Below are positions 1-9,500 of a stretch of DNA of 64,000 bases, piece by piece (positions within the stretch are counted from its first letter, which is position 1; the number at the start of each line of letters is the position of its first letter). The stretch lies in assembly GCF_036010505.1 (NCBI RefSeq), contig NZ_CP108570.1, positions 1 through 64,000 of the forward strand, in the 5' to 3' direction. Source of the stretch: Streptomyces sp. NBC_01197 (lineage in GTDB: Bacteria; Actinomycetota; Actinomycetes; Streptomycetales; Streptomycetaceae). The position numbers were made by a program, and so were the translations under genes. The notes beneath the pieces are model-generated. The model did no database searches, had not been told where the DNA came from, and saw nothing but the letters and a program-made list of their open reading frames with translations.

Positions 1-782
1 CGGAGAAGGCGGTCCAGGAAGCTGCGGAGAAGCTGGCGGCCGTGGAAAAGGTGCTGGAGGAGACCCGCAAGCAAGCGGAGGAGTCCCAGCAGCAGGCGGC
101 GGCCGAACGTGAGACGGAGGAGAAGCGGCTCAAGGCGCTTCGGGAGGAACGCACGCGGCTGGAGTCCAGCGACGCCACGGCGGCCCAGCTCTACCAGCGG
201 ACCGCTGAGGAACTGGACGCGCTCAAGGGCCAGATGATCGGGCTGCAGGAAGAGCGCGGCAGGCTCACCACCGCCTACGACCAGGTCCAGCGGCAGGCCC
301 AGGAAGCCAGCGAGAAGGCGCTGCGCCTCGAAGGGGAGCAGCAGGCCCTGACGGTCCGGCTGGAGAACCTGCAGGCGGAGCGGGCGCGTTTCGGGACGGA
401 AGCCACCGCCGCGCTCAAGGAAGCGGACGAAGCCCGCAACGAGACGGAGGAAGCCCGCCGGGAGCTGGTGCGGCTGCAGGGTCAGCTGGCCGCGCTGGAG
501 AAGGTGCAGCAGGCGGTGCCGGCGCGGGCCCCGGGCGGGCCTCGGGTGCAGGCCACGGTCGATGAGGACCAGAAGGCCACGCGCGAGCAGATCCGCGAGG
601 TCCTGGAGTCGCTGACCCCGGAGCAGCGGGAGCTGTCACAGCGGGAGGTGGCGGTCCTGATCGAGCCGCGCGTCACGGTGAAGGCGGACTCGATCCGTCG
701 GCACCTGCGGGCCATCGCCCGGGAGGACCAGCCCGACGTGCCGGGCCAGCGGCCGGCCGACGACGAAGACGACGACGAGTGA
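1..782 (+). CDS. Coiled-coil protein, 5'-truncated by window edge
   Basis: The frame is already open at the first codon (position 3), so the true start lies outside the window; the GTG at 42 is probably internal. The visible product is an almost unbroken charged alpha-helical coiled coil (Glu/Arg/Lys/Gln/Ala heptads) for about 180 residues. A short C-terminal segment (QREVAVLIEPRV, then SIRRHLRAIAR) could be a small winged-helix-like domain, and an acidic tail follows. It resembles the coiled-coil part of the protein at 16542-17699. KfrA-type plasmid proteins have a similar build (DNA-binding part plus long coiled coil), but no homology is proven. It lies upstream of the coupling ATPase on the same strand. 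Confidence 0.75.
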   Translation, partial: EKAVQEAAEKLAAVEKVLEETRKQAEESQQQAAAERETEEKRLKALREERTRLESSDATAAQLYQRTAEELDALKGQMIGLQEERGRLTTAYDQVQRQAQEASEKALRLEGEQQALTVRLENLQAERARFGTEATAALKEADEARNETEEARRELVRLQGQLAALEKVQQAVPARAPGGPRVQATVDEDQKATREQIREVLESLTPEQRELSQREVAVLIEPRVTVKADSIRRHLRAIAREDQPDVPGQRPADDEDDDE

Positions 783-848
783 GCGGGGGAATCGCCGGAC
801 TCTATCCACAGGCCGGATTTCCCAGGATGAGCCAGACCAAGCTGTCCG

Positions 849-885
849 GTCTGGCGGGCAATCTGCCCAGGTCCTCCCGCCAGAC
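849..885. terminator. Hairpin between coiled-coil gene and coupling-protein gene
   Basis: Ten-base perfect arms, GTCTGGCGGG and CCCGCCAGAC, are separated by 17 bases. The hairpin lies in the 261-base gap between the coiled-coil gene and the coupling ATPase. It could terminate the upstream transcript. No U-tract is visible. A GTG overlapping the upstream stop (779) opens a 71-codon frame through here, but its product has no recognisable feature. Confidence 0.45.
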
Positions 886-1043
886 GGGAAGCCGCGCACC
901 CGTGCGCGACAGGACCGCAACGATCGGTGAAATCCATGCCGTACTTGTCAGTGCAGCGACGTATACAGACAGGAGTGGCCCCGGTGGCGCGTGAAGAGCT
1001 TGGCGGCTACAGCACCCCCGGGGCCCCGAAGGAAAGGACCTTC

Positions 1044-3374
1044 GTGAACGACAACAGTAAGGCCAGCACTCTGATCGACTCGACCAGCCAGCCCACCGTC
1101 AACCAGGCTGCGGACATCGACGTTTTGGCGGCCGAGAAGCCGGAAGAGGCGTGGAAGCCCATCGAGGGCAACGCTTACAAGAACGTGCTGTTCACCCGGC
1201 GCGCGATCTTCCACCGGCCCACCGTGCGGCTGACGGCCCTGAGCGTGCCGACTGCCCTGCTCGCCACTGAGAGGGCGACGCAGGACACCGACCCCGGCGG
1301 GATGCTCGGCACCATCTTCGGCGGGGTGCTCGAAGCTGGTGGCTCGCTGTTCGAGGCGCAGCCGCTACTGGTGACGGCTACGGCGGTCGGCCTGGTCGGC
1401 GCCGGATACATGATGTTCAAGGGGGACTTCACCCGCGAGACCGACGGGTTCGCCCCCAAGGGCACACTGCGCAAGGCGCTCGGCGCCCCCCAACTGGTCA
1501 AGAAGCGCAACGTGCTGCGTCCTAGCCTGGCGAAGGTTCCGGCGCGGAAGGTGGACACCAACGCGGTCGGCACCTACCTGGGCAAGGACCGCAAGACGGA
1601 CCTGCACCTGTACATGGCGATTGAGGACAGCTCCGTGATGGTCGCCCCGCCCGGCGCGGGCAAGACGGCGAAGCTGGCCAACTGGATCATCGACGCACCC
1701 GGCGCGGTCCTGGCGACGTCGGTGAAGGTGGACATCGTCGACCAGACCGAGAAGCTGCGAGCCCGGGTCGGCAACATCCTGATCTGGAACCCGCAGGACA
1801 TCGGCGGCCGGACCTCGAACGTGGCCTGGGACCCGGTGATGGGCTGCTCCGACCCGGAGCACGGCGTCGAGCGGGCGATGCGCCGCGCCAACTACCTGCT
1901 CGACGGCTCCGACGCCACCCGTGGTGTCGAGAACCGCAACTTCTGGGAGACGGCCAGCTACTCGGTGCTCAAGGCGTTCTTGTGGGCGGCCGACGCGGAG
2001 GGCCTGACCCTGCTGGACGTGGCCCGCTGGTCCAAGAGCTTCCGCAACACCGAAGCGATCGACATCCTGGCGAAGTTCGAGCACCCCGACCCCTACAACC
2101 CGTCCCGGCCGGTCGCCCCGCGCGGCTGGAGGGACGACCTGCTCCAGGTGCAGAAGGTCGAGGGCAAGCCGACCACCGGCGAGAACGTCTTCGGGACGCT
2201 GTCCAAGACGTTCATGTTCCTCGACACCCCGCAAGTCCAGCGGGTCATCGAGGACGCGCACCGGGGCGGCGGACTCTTCGACATCCGCGGATACCTGCAG
2301 TCGCAGGACACCCTGTACCTGCTCGGCCGGGACACCGGCCGGGGCGGCATCGGCCCGCTGTTCAGCTGCCTCACGGGCGAGATCTACGAAGAGGCCCGGG
2401 ACATGGCCCCGCTGCAGCGCGGCGGTCGCCTGGACGCGCCCTGGTCGCTGATCCTCGACGAAGCAGCGCTGATCTGCTCCGTGCCGCTGGAGAAGTGGAC
2501 CTCGGACAGCCGCGGCCTGGGCATCGCCATCCACGCCGTGTTCCAGTCGCGCTCGCAGATGCGGGAGCGCTACGGCCGAGAGGCGGCGAAGACGATCTGG
2601 ACCAACATGGTCAAGCTCGTCCTCGGCGGCCTGGCCGACGAAGAGGACCTCAAGGGCCTGTCGGAGCTGTGCGGCCGGCACAAGGAGAAGCGGGAGTCGC
2701 ACTCGAACTCCCCGGGCCCGGACGGCACCATGCGCCAGTCCTCCTCGTACACCTGGGTCGAGGTCGACACCATGACCCCGGCGGACATCATGAACCTGGA
2801 GCCGGGCGAGATCCTGGTGCTGCGCCGAAACATCGGCGGGCCGGTCGTCGTCCGCTACGTGGCCGTGTGGGACCGCAAGGACGTCAAGGCGGTGGCCAAG
2901 CAGGAGAAGCGGGACGCCAAGGCGGCGATGAAGGCGCGCAAGCGCAAGGACTCCACGGTGCCCGCCTACGCCCCGCCCGTGACCGCGCCGCTCGTCGAGG
3001 ACCCGGCGGACCTGTGGGCCCCGCCGGAGCCTGCCAGCCCGTGGGCTCCGTCGGGTGACCCCAGCCCGTGGACGGCGAACCCGGCGGCCAGCGGCTGGGC
3101 GTCCGGCCCGCTGCCCGGCCCGCGCGACCACCTGCAGGTCTTGCGCGGCGAGGTCCTCCCGCCGGTGCCTCCGATGCCGGAGCACCCGCCGGTCGTCCCC
3201 GACCAGCCGGACTTCGCGCCGACCCGGCACCTGGAGCAGGTGCCGCCGCAGCCGGAGCCGCAGGAGCAGCCCGCCGGGACCGTGCCGGCGGCGGTGCCGC
3301 TGCGCAAGACCGGTACCGACGATGGCCCGGCGGCGGACGACAGCTGGGGCGACGACGACGAGACGGGGTTCTAA
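1044..3374 (+). CDS. VirD4/TraG-type type IV coupling ATPase (T4CP)
   Basis: Membrane-associated hexameric ATPase expected to link the relaxosome to the secretion channel during conjugation. I chose the GTG at 1044 because GGAAAGGA lies about 7 bases upstream; the frame continues up to a GTG at 927 without a good ribosome site. A hydrophobic segment (about residues 95-125) precedes the motor domain. The Walker A motif is APPGAGKT (about 201-208), and the Walker B is LILDEA (about 468-474). The C-terminal 150 residues are rich in Pro, Glu and Trp-Ala repeats and are probably disordered. The length (776 aa) fits actinobacterial TraG/VirD4-like proteins. The next gene abuts its stop codon. The relaxase at 6543-11567 is the expected partner. 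Confidence 0.88.
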   Translation: MNDNSKASTLIDSTSQPTVNQAADIDVLAAEKPEEAWKPIEGNAYKNVLFTRRAIFHRPTVRLTALSVPTALLATERATQDTDPGGMLGTIFGGVLEAGGSLFEAQPLLVTATAVGLVGAGYMMFKGDFTRETDGFAPKGTLRKALGAPQLVKKRNVLRPSLAKVPARKVDTNAVGTYLGKDRKTDLHLYMAIEDSSVMVAPPGAGKTAKLANWIIDAPGAVLATSVKVDIVDQTEKLRARVGNILIWNPQDIGGRTSNVAWDPVMGCSDPEHGVERAMRRANYLLDGSDATRGVENRNFWETASYSVLKAFLWAADAEGLTLLDVARWSKSFRNTEAIDILAKFEHPDPYNPSRPVAPRGWRDDLLQVQKVEGKPTTGENVFGTLSKTFMFLDTPQVQRVIEDAHRGGGLFDIRGYLQSQDTLYLLGRDTGRGGIGPLFSCLTGEIYEEARDMAPLQRGGRLDAPWSLILDEAALICSVPLEKWTSDSRGLGIAIHAVFQSRSQMRERYGREAAKTIWTNMVKLVLGGLADEEDLKGLSELCGRHKEKRESHSNSPGPDGTMRQSSSYTWVEVDTMTPADIMNLEPGEILVLRRNIGGPVVVRYVAVWDRKDVKAVAKQEKRDAKAAMKARKRKDSTVPAYAPPVTAPLVEDPADLWAPPEPASPWAPSGDPSPWTANPAASGWASGPLPGPRDHLQVLRGEVLPPVPPMPEHPPVVPDQPDFAPTRHLEQVPPQPEPQEQPAGTVPAAVPLRKTGTDDGPAADDSWGDDDETGF

Positions 3375-4076
3375 GTGGCGGACGACATGAAGGTCAGCGT
3401 CGGCGACATGCTGCTGACGCTGACGGGCAACGTCTCCGATGCCCGCAAGCGCCTCTCGGACCTGGAGAACCAGAAGCTCAAGGAACTGCTGGAGGGCCTG
3501 GCCCACAAGGTCGGTGAGCACAAGGAGCAGCTCGCCGCGATCACTGAGGCGTTCGCGGCGCTCCAGGCCGAACCGGAGCCGGAGCCCGAGCCGGACTGGC
3601 CCGGGGTCTCCCCGAACTGGACCGACGACCTCGACCAGGACCAGGCCCGGGAGCTGTGGGACTGGCTGACGGAGTGGTGCCAGAACATCCTGTGGCCCAT
3701 CTACGCCCAGGACGTGTGGAAGCCCTGCTGGTACCGCCACACCCGCGTACGCATCGCCCTGACCGCACTGCGCGGGGCGCACCAGTGGTCGTACGAGACC
3801 ACGAAGGTCCCGCCGACCCGGGCCCTGGAGTGGGAGTTCCGTTTCTGGCCGCAGGTCGAGACCCTCCTCAAGACAGAGCTGAAGGACTGCGGCCTTCCCC
3901 GGGACGACCTCAAGAAGCCGAAGCACCCGGTGCCGGTGCCGGTGCAGCCCACACCGGAGAACCCGCACCCGGCGCCGCCGGCGTTCACCATCGAGGACTT
4001 CACGGACCCGGGCTTCTTCGAGTACGTGGAGCGCAACATCTCCAAGCGCCGGGAGCCGGACAAGGAAGCTGACTGA
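3375..4076 (+). CDS. DUF4913-like conjugation-associated protein
   Basis: The GTG start follows directly on the TAA of the coupling ATPase, so the two are almost certainly co-transcribed. The 233-aa product starts with about 65 residues of coiled coil and an acidic Pro-Glu spacer. A Trp-rich block follows, with CWYRHTRVRIALTALRGAHQ (about residues 116-135), which matches the CWYxH pattern I associate with DUF4913, a domain common in actinobacterial plasmids and phages. The C-terminus is proline-rich and charged. No catalytic motif is seen. A role as an accessory or regulatory partner of the coupling protein is inferred from position only. Confidence 0.7.
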   Translation: MADDMKVSVGDMLLTLTGNVSDARKRLSDLENQKLKELLEGLAHKVGEHKEQLAAITEAFAALQAEPEPEPEPDWPGVSPNWTDDLDQDQARELWDWLTEWCQNILWPIYAQDVWKPCWYRHTRVRIALTALRGAHQWSYETTKVPPTRALEWEFRFWPQVETLLKTELKDCGLPRDDLKKPKHPVPVPVQPTPENPHPAPPAFTIEDFTDPGFFEYVERNISKRREPDKEAD

Positions 4077-4091
4077 GCGCAGCGGCACCAT

Positions 4092-4133
4092 GCGGAGGGG
4101 GAGTCACCCAAATTTGGGTGACTCCCCCTCCGC
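4092..4133. repeat. 42-bp perfect palindrome containing candidate centromere core
   Basis: Positions 4092-4133 form a perfect 21+21 base palindrome centred between 4112 and 4113. Its inner 20 bases, GTCACCCAAATTTGGGTGAC, recur at 4400-4419 and 14447-14466. It sits between the converging ends of the DUF4913-like gene and the ParA-partner gene. It could therefore be both a bidirectional terminator and a protein-binding site. The repeated core favours a binding site, most likely for the ParA-coupled protein. Confidence 0.75.
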
Positions 4134-4153
4134 GTTGCCCCGGGCCTCGACCG

Positions 4154-5242
4154 CTATCGGCCCTTGAGGACCTCGTCGACCGCGTACGCGAGGGACAGGG
4201 CGGCGGTGCTGATCTCCTTCAACGTCTCGGTCGGTGCGTCCTGCAGGGCCCCCGACTCGACTCCGACCAGCATCCCCTGCAGCAGGTCACGCGTCTGTAC
4301 GGCCCGGTGCGGGGGCGTGTCGTCCACGATCTCGGCGTCGACCACCGACTCGTCGCCCTCAGCGGCCGTCGCCTCGCCGGCCGGGGCTCCGTTCGGCGAG
4401 TCACCCAAATTTGGGTGACCTCCGGCCTCGGGCTCCCCCTGCTCCTGCGCGGTGGCCCCGGCATCTGCCGGAGCTGACTCGACTGCGGCCGGGGCCGCTT
4501 CCTTCCTCCTGGGCCGTGCCGCCTTCGGCTTCGGCTTCGCCTCGATCGCCAGCTGGAAGGTGTTCGAGGTTGTCAGCGCTGGCACTTCGGCGGCCCGTGC
4601 CAGCTCGACCAGGCCGTCGACCACGGTGGCCGTGACCCGGTGGCCGCGCTCGGCGGCCCACCCTCGCAGCGCGACGTACGCGCGGGCGGTCACCTCCTGG
4701 CCGTGCTGCTCGACCATCGGCAGCAGCTGCTGCACGTGGGAGTCGGGGATCGCGCGGGGCCGGTCCTGCTGCTCAGTGACGGCCTTGAGCAGGGGCCACT
4801 GCTGAATGTGCCGGTTGACCTCCGACTCCGACTCCCCGAACCGGTCCTGGCAGTAGTCCGCCCAGGTCCGCCCGCCCTGCCGGTGCAGGTTCCGGGCTCG
4901 GATGGCGTGCGCGGCCTTCCACTTCATCCACTCGGCCCGGTTGCCGTTGGCGAACGCGGCTTCGCAGTGCCCCAGCTCGTCGATCTCCTGGGGCGTCAGA
5001 TCGCCCTCGGCCTCGACCTCGACGGGTTCGGGGATCAGGTCCGGGGTGAACGGCTGGGGCCGGTACGGCTCCGGCTCGGCGCTCGGCGCGGGGTTGACCT
5101 CTCCGGCCGGGGCAGGGACGGCGGGCGTGGCTGGCTCGGTCGGCTCGACTTCTGGAGCCGTCTCCGTCGCCTGGGCTTGTTGGCGTCGGGCCTCGGCCGC
5201 AGCGCTGCGCTGCGCTCGGATCTCCTGCCGGGTGGGACTCAC
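4154..5242 (-). CDS. ParA-coupled centromere-binding-like protein (ParB role)
   Basis: The GTG start (5242) overlaps the parA stop in a GTGA arrangement, a hallmark of coupled partition genes. The 362-aa product has an acidic, Pro/Ala-rich N-terminus. A conserved-looking helical core spans about residues 85-250, with WADYCQDRFGESESEVNRH resembling a helix-turn-helix-containing domain. A Lys/Arg stretch and a Pro/Ala-rich tail follow. It lacks the canonical ParB N-terminal nuclease-fold motifs, so it is a non-canonical partner assigned by context. Its own coding sequence carries a copy of the 20-bp palindrome (4400-4419), read as HPNLGD, suggesting autoregulation or centromere spreading. Confidence 0.65.
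   Translation of the reverse strand: MSPTRQEIRAQRSAAAEARRQQAQATETAPEVEPTEPATPAVPAPAGEVNPAPSAEPEPYRPQPFTPDLIPEPVEVEAEGDLTPQEIDELGHCEAAFANGNRAEWMKWKAAHAIRARNLHRQGGRTWADYCQDRFGESESEVNRHIQQWPLLKAVTEQQDRPRAIPDSHVQQLLPMVEQHGQEVTARAYVALRGWAAERGHRVTATVVDGLVELARAAEVPALTTSNTFQLAIEAKPKPKAARPRRKEAAPAAVESAPADAGATAQEQGEPEAGGHPNLGDSPNGAPAGEATAAEGDESVVDAEIVDDTPPHRAVQTRDLLQGMLVGVESGALQDAPTETLKEISTAALSLAYAVDEVLKGR
4400..4419. repeat. 20-bp palindrome, candidate parS-like site inside coding sequence
   Basis: GTCACCCAAATTTGGGTGAC is perfectly self-complementary and lies inside the 3' part of the ParA-partner gene. It matches the core of the 42-bp palindrome 300 bases away and the site at 14447. The palindrome stops at exactly 20 bases, which defines the likely binding unit. 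Confidence 0.7.
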
Positions 5243-5910
5243 CGGCTGACCTCCTGGTCGCCAACGGGCAGCAGCCCGCGCTTCTTCATCTCCGTCACCA
5301 GCGCGCCGAACGCTGTCTTGGCGGCCCCCTCCACCGGGGCTCCCATCGAGTCGCCGAAGCGCTCGCTGCGCGGGATAACCGTGCTGAACACCTCGTATCC
5401 CTCCTTGGCCATCTCCTCGCGGTAGTAGCCGGTCGACGACGCGTTCGCCACGGTGCGGTTGAGCAGCACCCATGTCTCGGGCTTCTTGCCGGTGGCCCTC
5501 AGCGGGGCACTGCTCGCCAGGATGTCCTTGAACGACTTGGCGGTCTCCGGCTCGCAGATCCGTTCCCAGTCGGCAGCGGTCGGCGACATGTGCAGGATCA
5601 CCAGGTCGGCGACGCGGAGAATGGAGTCCGCGATGAAGATGTGGTTCTCGGTGTGCCCGCAGTCCACCATCGCGATGCGGTTCCCCGTCGGCGGCACGAC
5701 CTCCTGATGAAACTTGGCGGACGCCTGCAGGTGCACGGGGAAAGCGAAATTCCCCTTCTCCGGCTGGCTCCAGCTCCAGAACTGCTTGCTGTGGTCGGCG
5801 TCGTACCCAACGACGTCGTAGCCTTCCTCATCCTCCAGCAGGGCGTGCGACAGCCACCCGGTGTCGGTGGTCTTGCCTGTCGTGCGGGGCGACATGTTCG
5901 CGATAAGCAT
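5239..5910 (-). CDS. parA: ParA-type partition ATPase
   Basis: 223-aa Walker-type ATPase of the ParA/MinD/CobB group. It starts MLIANMSPRTTGKTTDTGWL: SPRTTGKTT at residues 7-15 is a variant P-loop ending in GKTT. Other ParA-like segments are VVGYDADHS (switch region) and IAMVDCGHTEN (about 94-104, the Walker B-like strand). The protein is short and lacks an N-terminal DNA-binding domain, as in small plasmid ParA (type Ib). It is coupled by overlap to its downstream partner. Together with the palindromes it forms a likely plasmid-segregation cassette. No strong ribosome site precedes the ATG. Confidence 0.8.
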   Translation of the reverse strand: MLIANMSPRTTGKTTDTGWLSHALLEDEEGYDVVGYDADHSKQFWSWSQPEKGNFAFPVHLQASAKFHQEVVPPTGNRIAMVDCGHTENHIFIADSILRVADLVILHMSPTAADWERICEPETAKSFKDILASSAPLRATGKKPETWVLLNRTVANASSTGYYREEMAKEGYEVFSTVIPRSERFGDSMGAPVEGAAKTAFGALVTEMKKRGLLPVGDQEVSR

Positions 5911-5992
5911 GGCCGGAGCCTATGGGCACAGCCGAGATCAACACATCACGGACGCCCGCTTCCGCCCCTGTAACGCCCGCTTGATACGCGAA

Positions 5993-6017
5993 AGCCCGCC
6001 CCGGGAAAGGGCGGGCT
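5993..6017 (-). terminator. Hairpin terminator downstream of 142-aa gene
   Basis: AGCCCGCCC and GGGCGGGCT pair around a 7-base loop. The hairpin lies 20 bases beyond the stop of the minus-strand gene at 6038 and about 80 bases before the parA start. It probably separates the two transcription units. Confidence 0.65.
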
Positions 6018-6037
6018 CGTCCGTGTGTGCGGTCCGG

Positions 6038-6466
6038 TCAGGTCTCCCACACCGCCCAGGGCTGGTCCTGGGTGGCGCCGCGCAGCCACATCGCCGCGTG
6101 CTGCACGCCGTTGGCGTACCGGCGGCGGGGGCCTCGCATCGCGGCCTCGGCGGCGTCGTCCTCGGCCCGCAGCTGCTGGGCGTCGGGGATGCCGGCGACG
6201 CGGTCCGTGATCGGGCTGCGCCCCTGGCCGACGGCCCACAGGTAGGTCGCCCGTACGCCCTCGTGGAACTCCTCCAGCTGGTAGCCGGTCCGCACGGCGT
6301 GCTCGATGTTGTCGAGCAGCACGGTGACCTCGGCCAGCGTGCGGCGGCCGACCACCGGTTCGGCGGGCGGCTCGGTCGGGGGCGGCGGGGCGGTCTGCTG
6401 CGCCGCGGTTCCTCCGGCCGGCGGCATGGCGCCCGGCCCGTTCCACATCGTCGGGTAGTCAGCCAT
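6038..6466 (-). CDS. Hypothetical plasmid protein (142 aa)
   Basis: The ATG start gives a product with a proline-rich, flexible N-terminus (about 40 residues). A compact helical domain follows, running from RTLAEVTVLLDNIEHAVRTG to the Trp-rich end QDQPWAVWET. I see no transmembrane segment, metal motif or catalytic signature. It lies just downstream of the relaxase gene, separated from it by a strong hairpin, so it is probably transcribed from its own promoter in the 44 bases between. Its position between relaxase and partition genes suggests a plasmid housekeeping role, but I cannot name one. Confidence 0.55.
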   Translation of the reverse strand: MADYPTMWNGPGAMPPAGGTAAQQTAPPPPTEPPAEPVVGRRTLAEVTVLLDNIEHAVRTGYQLEEFHEGVRATYLWAVGQGRSPITDRVAGIPDAQQLRAEDDAAEAAMRGPRRRYANGVQHAAMWLRGATQDQPWAVWET

Positions 6467-6510
6467 AAGGGCACGGTAGCGGGCTGCACAGACAGAGGGC
6501 AGGCAGTAGG

Positions 6511-6539
6511 AAGGGCCAGCGGCTGCTCCGCTGGCCCTT
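6511..6539 (-). terminator. Terminator after relaxase gene
   Basis: Twelve-base perfect arms AAGGGCCAGCGG and CCGCTGGCCCTT enclose a 5-base loop. The hairpin begins 4 bases after the relaxase stop, a typical position for an actinomycete factor-independent terminator. Confidence 0.75.
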
Positions 6540-6542
6540 CGG

Positions 6543-9500
6543 CTACATGTCGACGTCGAGGTCGATCTCCGGCGTGGGCGGCGCCGGGGGCTCCGGTGCC
6601 GGGACTGCGACGGGCTCCGGCTCCGGGGCCGCGGGCTCCGGGGTGGCGTCGCGCTCGGCCTGTGCCAGCTCCTGGCCCAGCCGCTCGTAGTCCGTCCCGT
6701 ACCCGCCGAAGCCGGTGTCGCGGCGCTCGCGCTCCAGCTCCTCGGCCTGCGGCTGCTGCCGCTCGGCCTCCTTCTGCCGCTCGGCTTCCTGCTCCCGCTC
6801 CTGGGCGCGCTGCTGCAGGATCTCCTGCGCGAGGCGGGCCTGCTCCATCGCCTCCATCAGATGTTCCTCGACGGACTGCGTCGGCGCGGCCGGGGCGGCG
6901 GGAGCGGCCGGGGCCTCGGGCTCCTCGATCTCGGGCTCTGGGGCGCGGCGCTCGAGCTCGGTCCGGGCGAGGGCGGCTTCGTCCCGCACGGTCTGGGTCT
7001 CCTCGACCCACGCCTCGCGGGTCTGCTGGACCTCCTGGTACCGGCTCGCGCGGTCGCCCATCGTCTCGGCGATGTCGCGGCTGGTCTGGGCGCGGTCGAG
7101 GGTCTCCTTGACCAGGTCGCTGGGGTCGATCTCGGCCTGCAGCGTGGGCACCTGCTGCAGCGCCATCGTCTGGGCGAGGGCCTGCTGGTGCTCGTTGTAG
7201 CCGGTCGCGGTCTGCGCCTGGTGCATGGCCTGGGTGACGCGCTCCTCGTGTTCGGCGGCCTCCTTCTCCGCCTGCTCCTGGGCGCGCAGCTCCATCTGTA
7301 CGGCCTGGTCCTTGAAGTCGCGCTCGGCGGTGAACGCCTTCTGCATGTCGTCGGCGACGTACGGCGGCGCCCACTCTTCCTCGCGCTCGGCACGCTCGAT
7401 CATCTGCCGCAGCGTCTCGTCGGACGCGCGGGCGATGTCGGCTTCCTTCTCGTCGACTCCCAGGGCACGGCGCGCGCGCTCCCAGTCGGCGCGGGCCTCG
7501 ACCGCACCCTGCGGCGGGGCCTGCCCGATGGCCTTGGTGTTGTGGTCGTAGCCGTGGGCCTCGCGGTACCGCTCGACGCGGCCGGCGCGGCGCTCCCAGT
7601 CGGCGCGCTCCGTCGGGTCCTCGGGCACCGGGCCCAGCCGGTCGACGGCCCATGCGGGCTGCTCCTCGGCGACGCGCTGGCCCAGCCGCTCGGTGCGCTC
7701 GTCCATCTCGACAGCCCACTCCTGCAGGAAGCGGCCCAGGTCGCCGTCCAGGTCCGGGGTGCGGGCCGTGTAGGAGTCCATCGCCTCCCAGCGGGCCTCG
7801 CGCTCCTCGGCCTGGCGCCGGGCGACCTCCTGGCCCTGACCGGCGTGCAGCACCTCGACGTTCTGCGCGAACGCCTCGTTCTGCCGCATCAGGTCCTCGA
7901 AGTGCGGGTGCGCCTCGGCCTCGACCGGCTCAGGGGCATCGACCAGCTGCTCGACGTCGGCGTCCGTCATCTCCTCGGCGGCCCGCAGCGCGGCGGCCAG
8001 CTCCGCCTCCTGGCGCTCGACCGTCTCCGGGTCGGTGCCAGCGTGCAGCGTCTCGACCCCGGCCTGGGTCGCGAGGGTCTGCTTCATCAGCTCGGCGTGC
8101 GGGTCGCTCTGCTGCGCGGCCTCGGCCGCCCGCTGCAGCGCCTCCGGGTCGACCGGCGCCTGCCCGGCCTCGACCGCGTCCTCGACCTTGCGCTCCTGCT
8201 CGGCGAGGGCGGCACGCTGCTCGGCCTCCTCGGCGCGGACCTGGTCGCGCTCGACCAGGTTGTACGCCTTGTTCAGCCGGTCGTGCAGCACCTTGGCGAC
8301 GTCGTCGGCGGTCTCCAGCTCACGGGAGCGGGCGGTGCGCACCAGCAGGTCCTCGGCATCGAATCCCTGATCCTCGACGTGCCGGGCCAGCCGCAGCAGG
8401 GAGCCGAACGCCTCGCTGCTCGCGCACCGCTCGTAGTCCTCCGTGCCGATGGCCTGCAGCAGGGCGGTGCCGAAGCGCTTCTCGGCGTCCTGCTCCTTGA
8501 CGCCCGACCACACCGGCTCCAGCACGGCCAGGTGCTCGCGGTGCTCCAGCTCGGCCTTGATCGTCTTCGTCGCGGTCAGCTCCAGCCCGCTGCGCTGCAG
8601 CGTGGAGTCCAGCACGGCGAGGTGGTGGGGGATCTCCTCCGCCTTGAGCCCGTCGCCGTCCCGGTGGGTGATGACGTACCCGAAGTTCTCGACCTCGCCG
8701 CGGGTGAGCATGACGTACAGCGCCTCGCGGTTGGTCGAGTTGGGATCGACCAGGGAGTGGCAGACCCCGACCGTGCGGCCCTGCGCGCCGTGGACAGTCG
8801 CGGCGTAGGCCAGCTCGACGTGCTCCTTCACGTACCCGGCCGGGAGGTGCATCTGGGAGCCGTCCTCCAGCTTCACCATCAGCGCCCCGTTGTCGCTGAT
8901 CCCGGTGACCTCGGCCACCGTGCGGTTCACCGCGAAGCTGCCGCTCTCGGCCGTGATCCTGCGATTGTTGCGGCGCAGCTGGATCAGGTCGCCGACACCG
9001 GCCTTGGTCTCGATGCCGTGCTCCTCGCGGCCGGTGCGCAGCACCACGCCATCCTCGGAGACCTTGCCCGCGCGCACCAGGTCGGCGCGCACCCGGGCGG
9101 ACAGCTCGGCCACCTGGGCGTTGTCCTGGGCGATGAGCAGCGGGTTACGGCCGTCGAGGTGGTCGGTCAGCCATGCCTGGTAGGCGCGCTCGGTCATCTC
9201 CTCGGCGGACCCGCCACGCCACCGGCCGTGCAGCTCGTACGCGGCCAGCGCCTCGCTGTCGCCCTCGCGCAGCTGGAGCGAGGCGTCGGCCTCCCACTGC
9301 CGCACGACCTTCTCGCCGGTGACCGGGTCGGTGTCGCGGAAGCGGCGGACCTCGTCCAGGACGTGCACGCCGGGGGCGTCCTCGACCCACTGGGCGAAGA
9401 TGCCGCCCGCGCCCACGGCCGTGAGCTGGTGGTGGTCACCGGCCGGGACGCACTTCGCGCCGGCGGCCTCGATGAGCGCCCGGACCTGGTCCATGTCGCT

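Noticed and set aside
779..994. 71-codon frame starting with a GTGA overlap after the coiled-coil gene
   Set aside because: Attractive because of the overlap, but it runs through a hairpin and past the coupling-protein GTG at 927, and the product shows no pattern.
1365..4091. 908-codon minus-strand frame opposite the coupling-protein gene
   Set aside because: Mirror frame of a real gene; Arg/Leu/Val-biased composition and no motifs.
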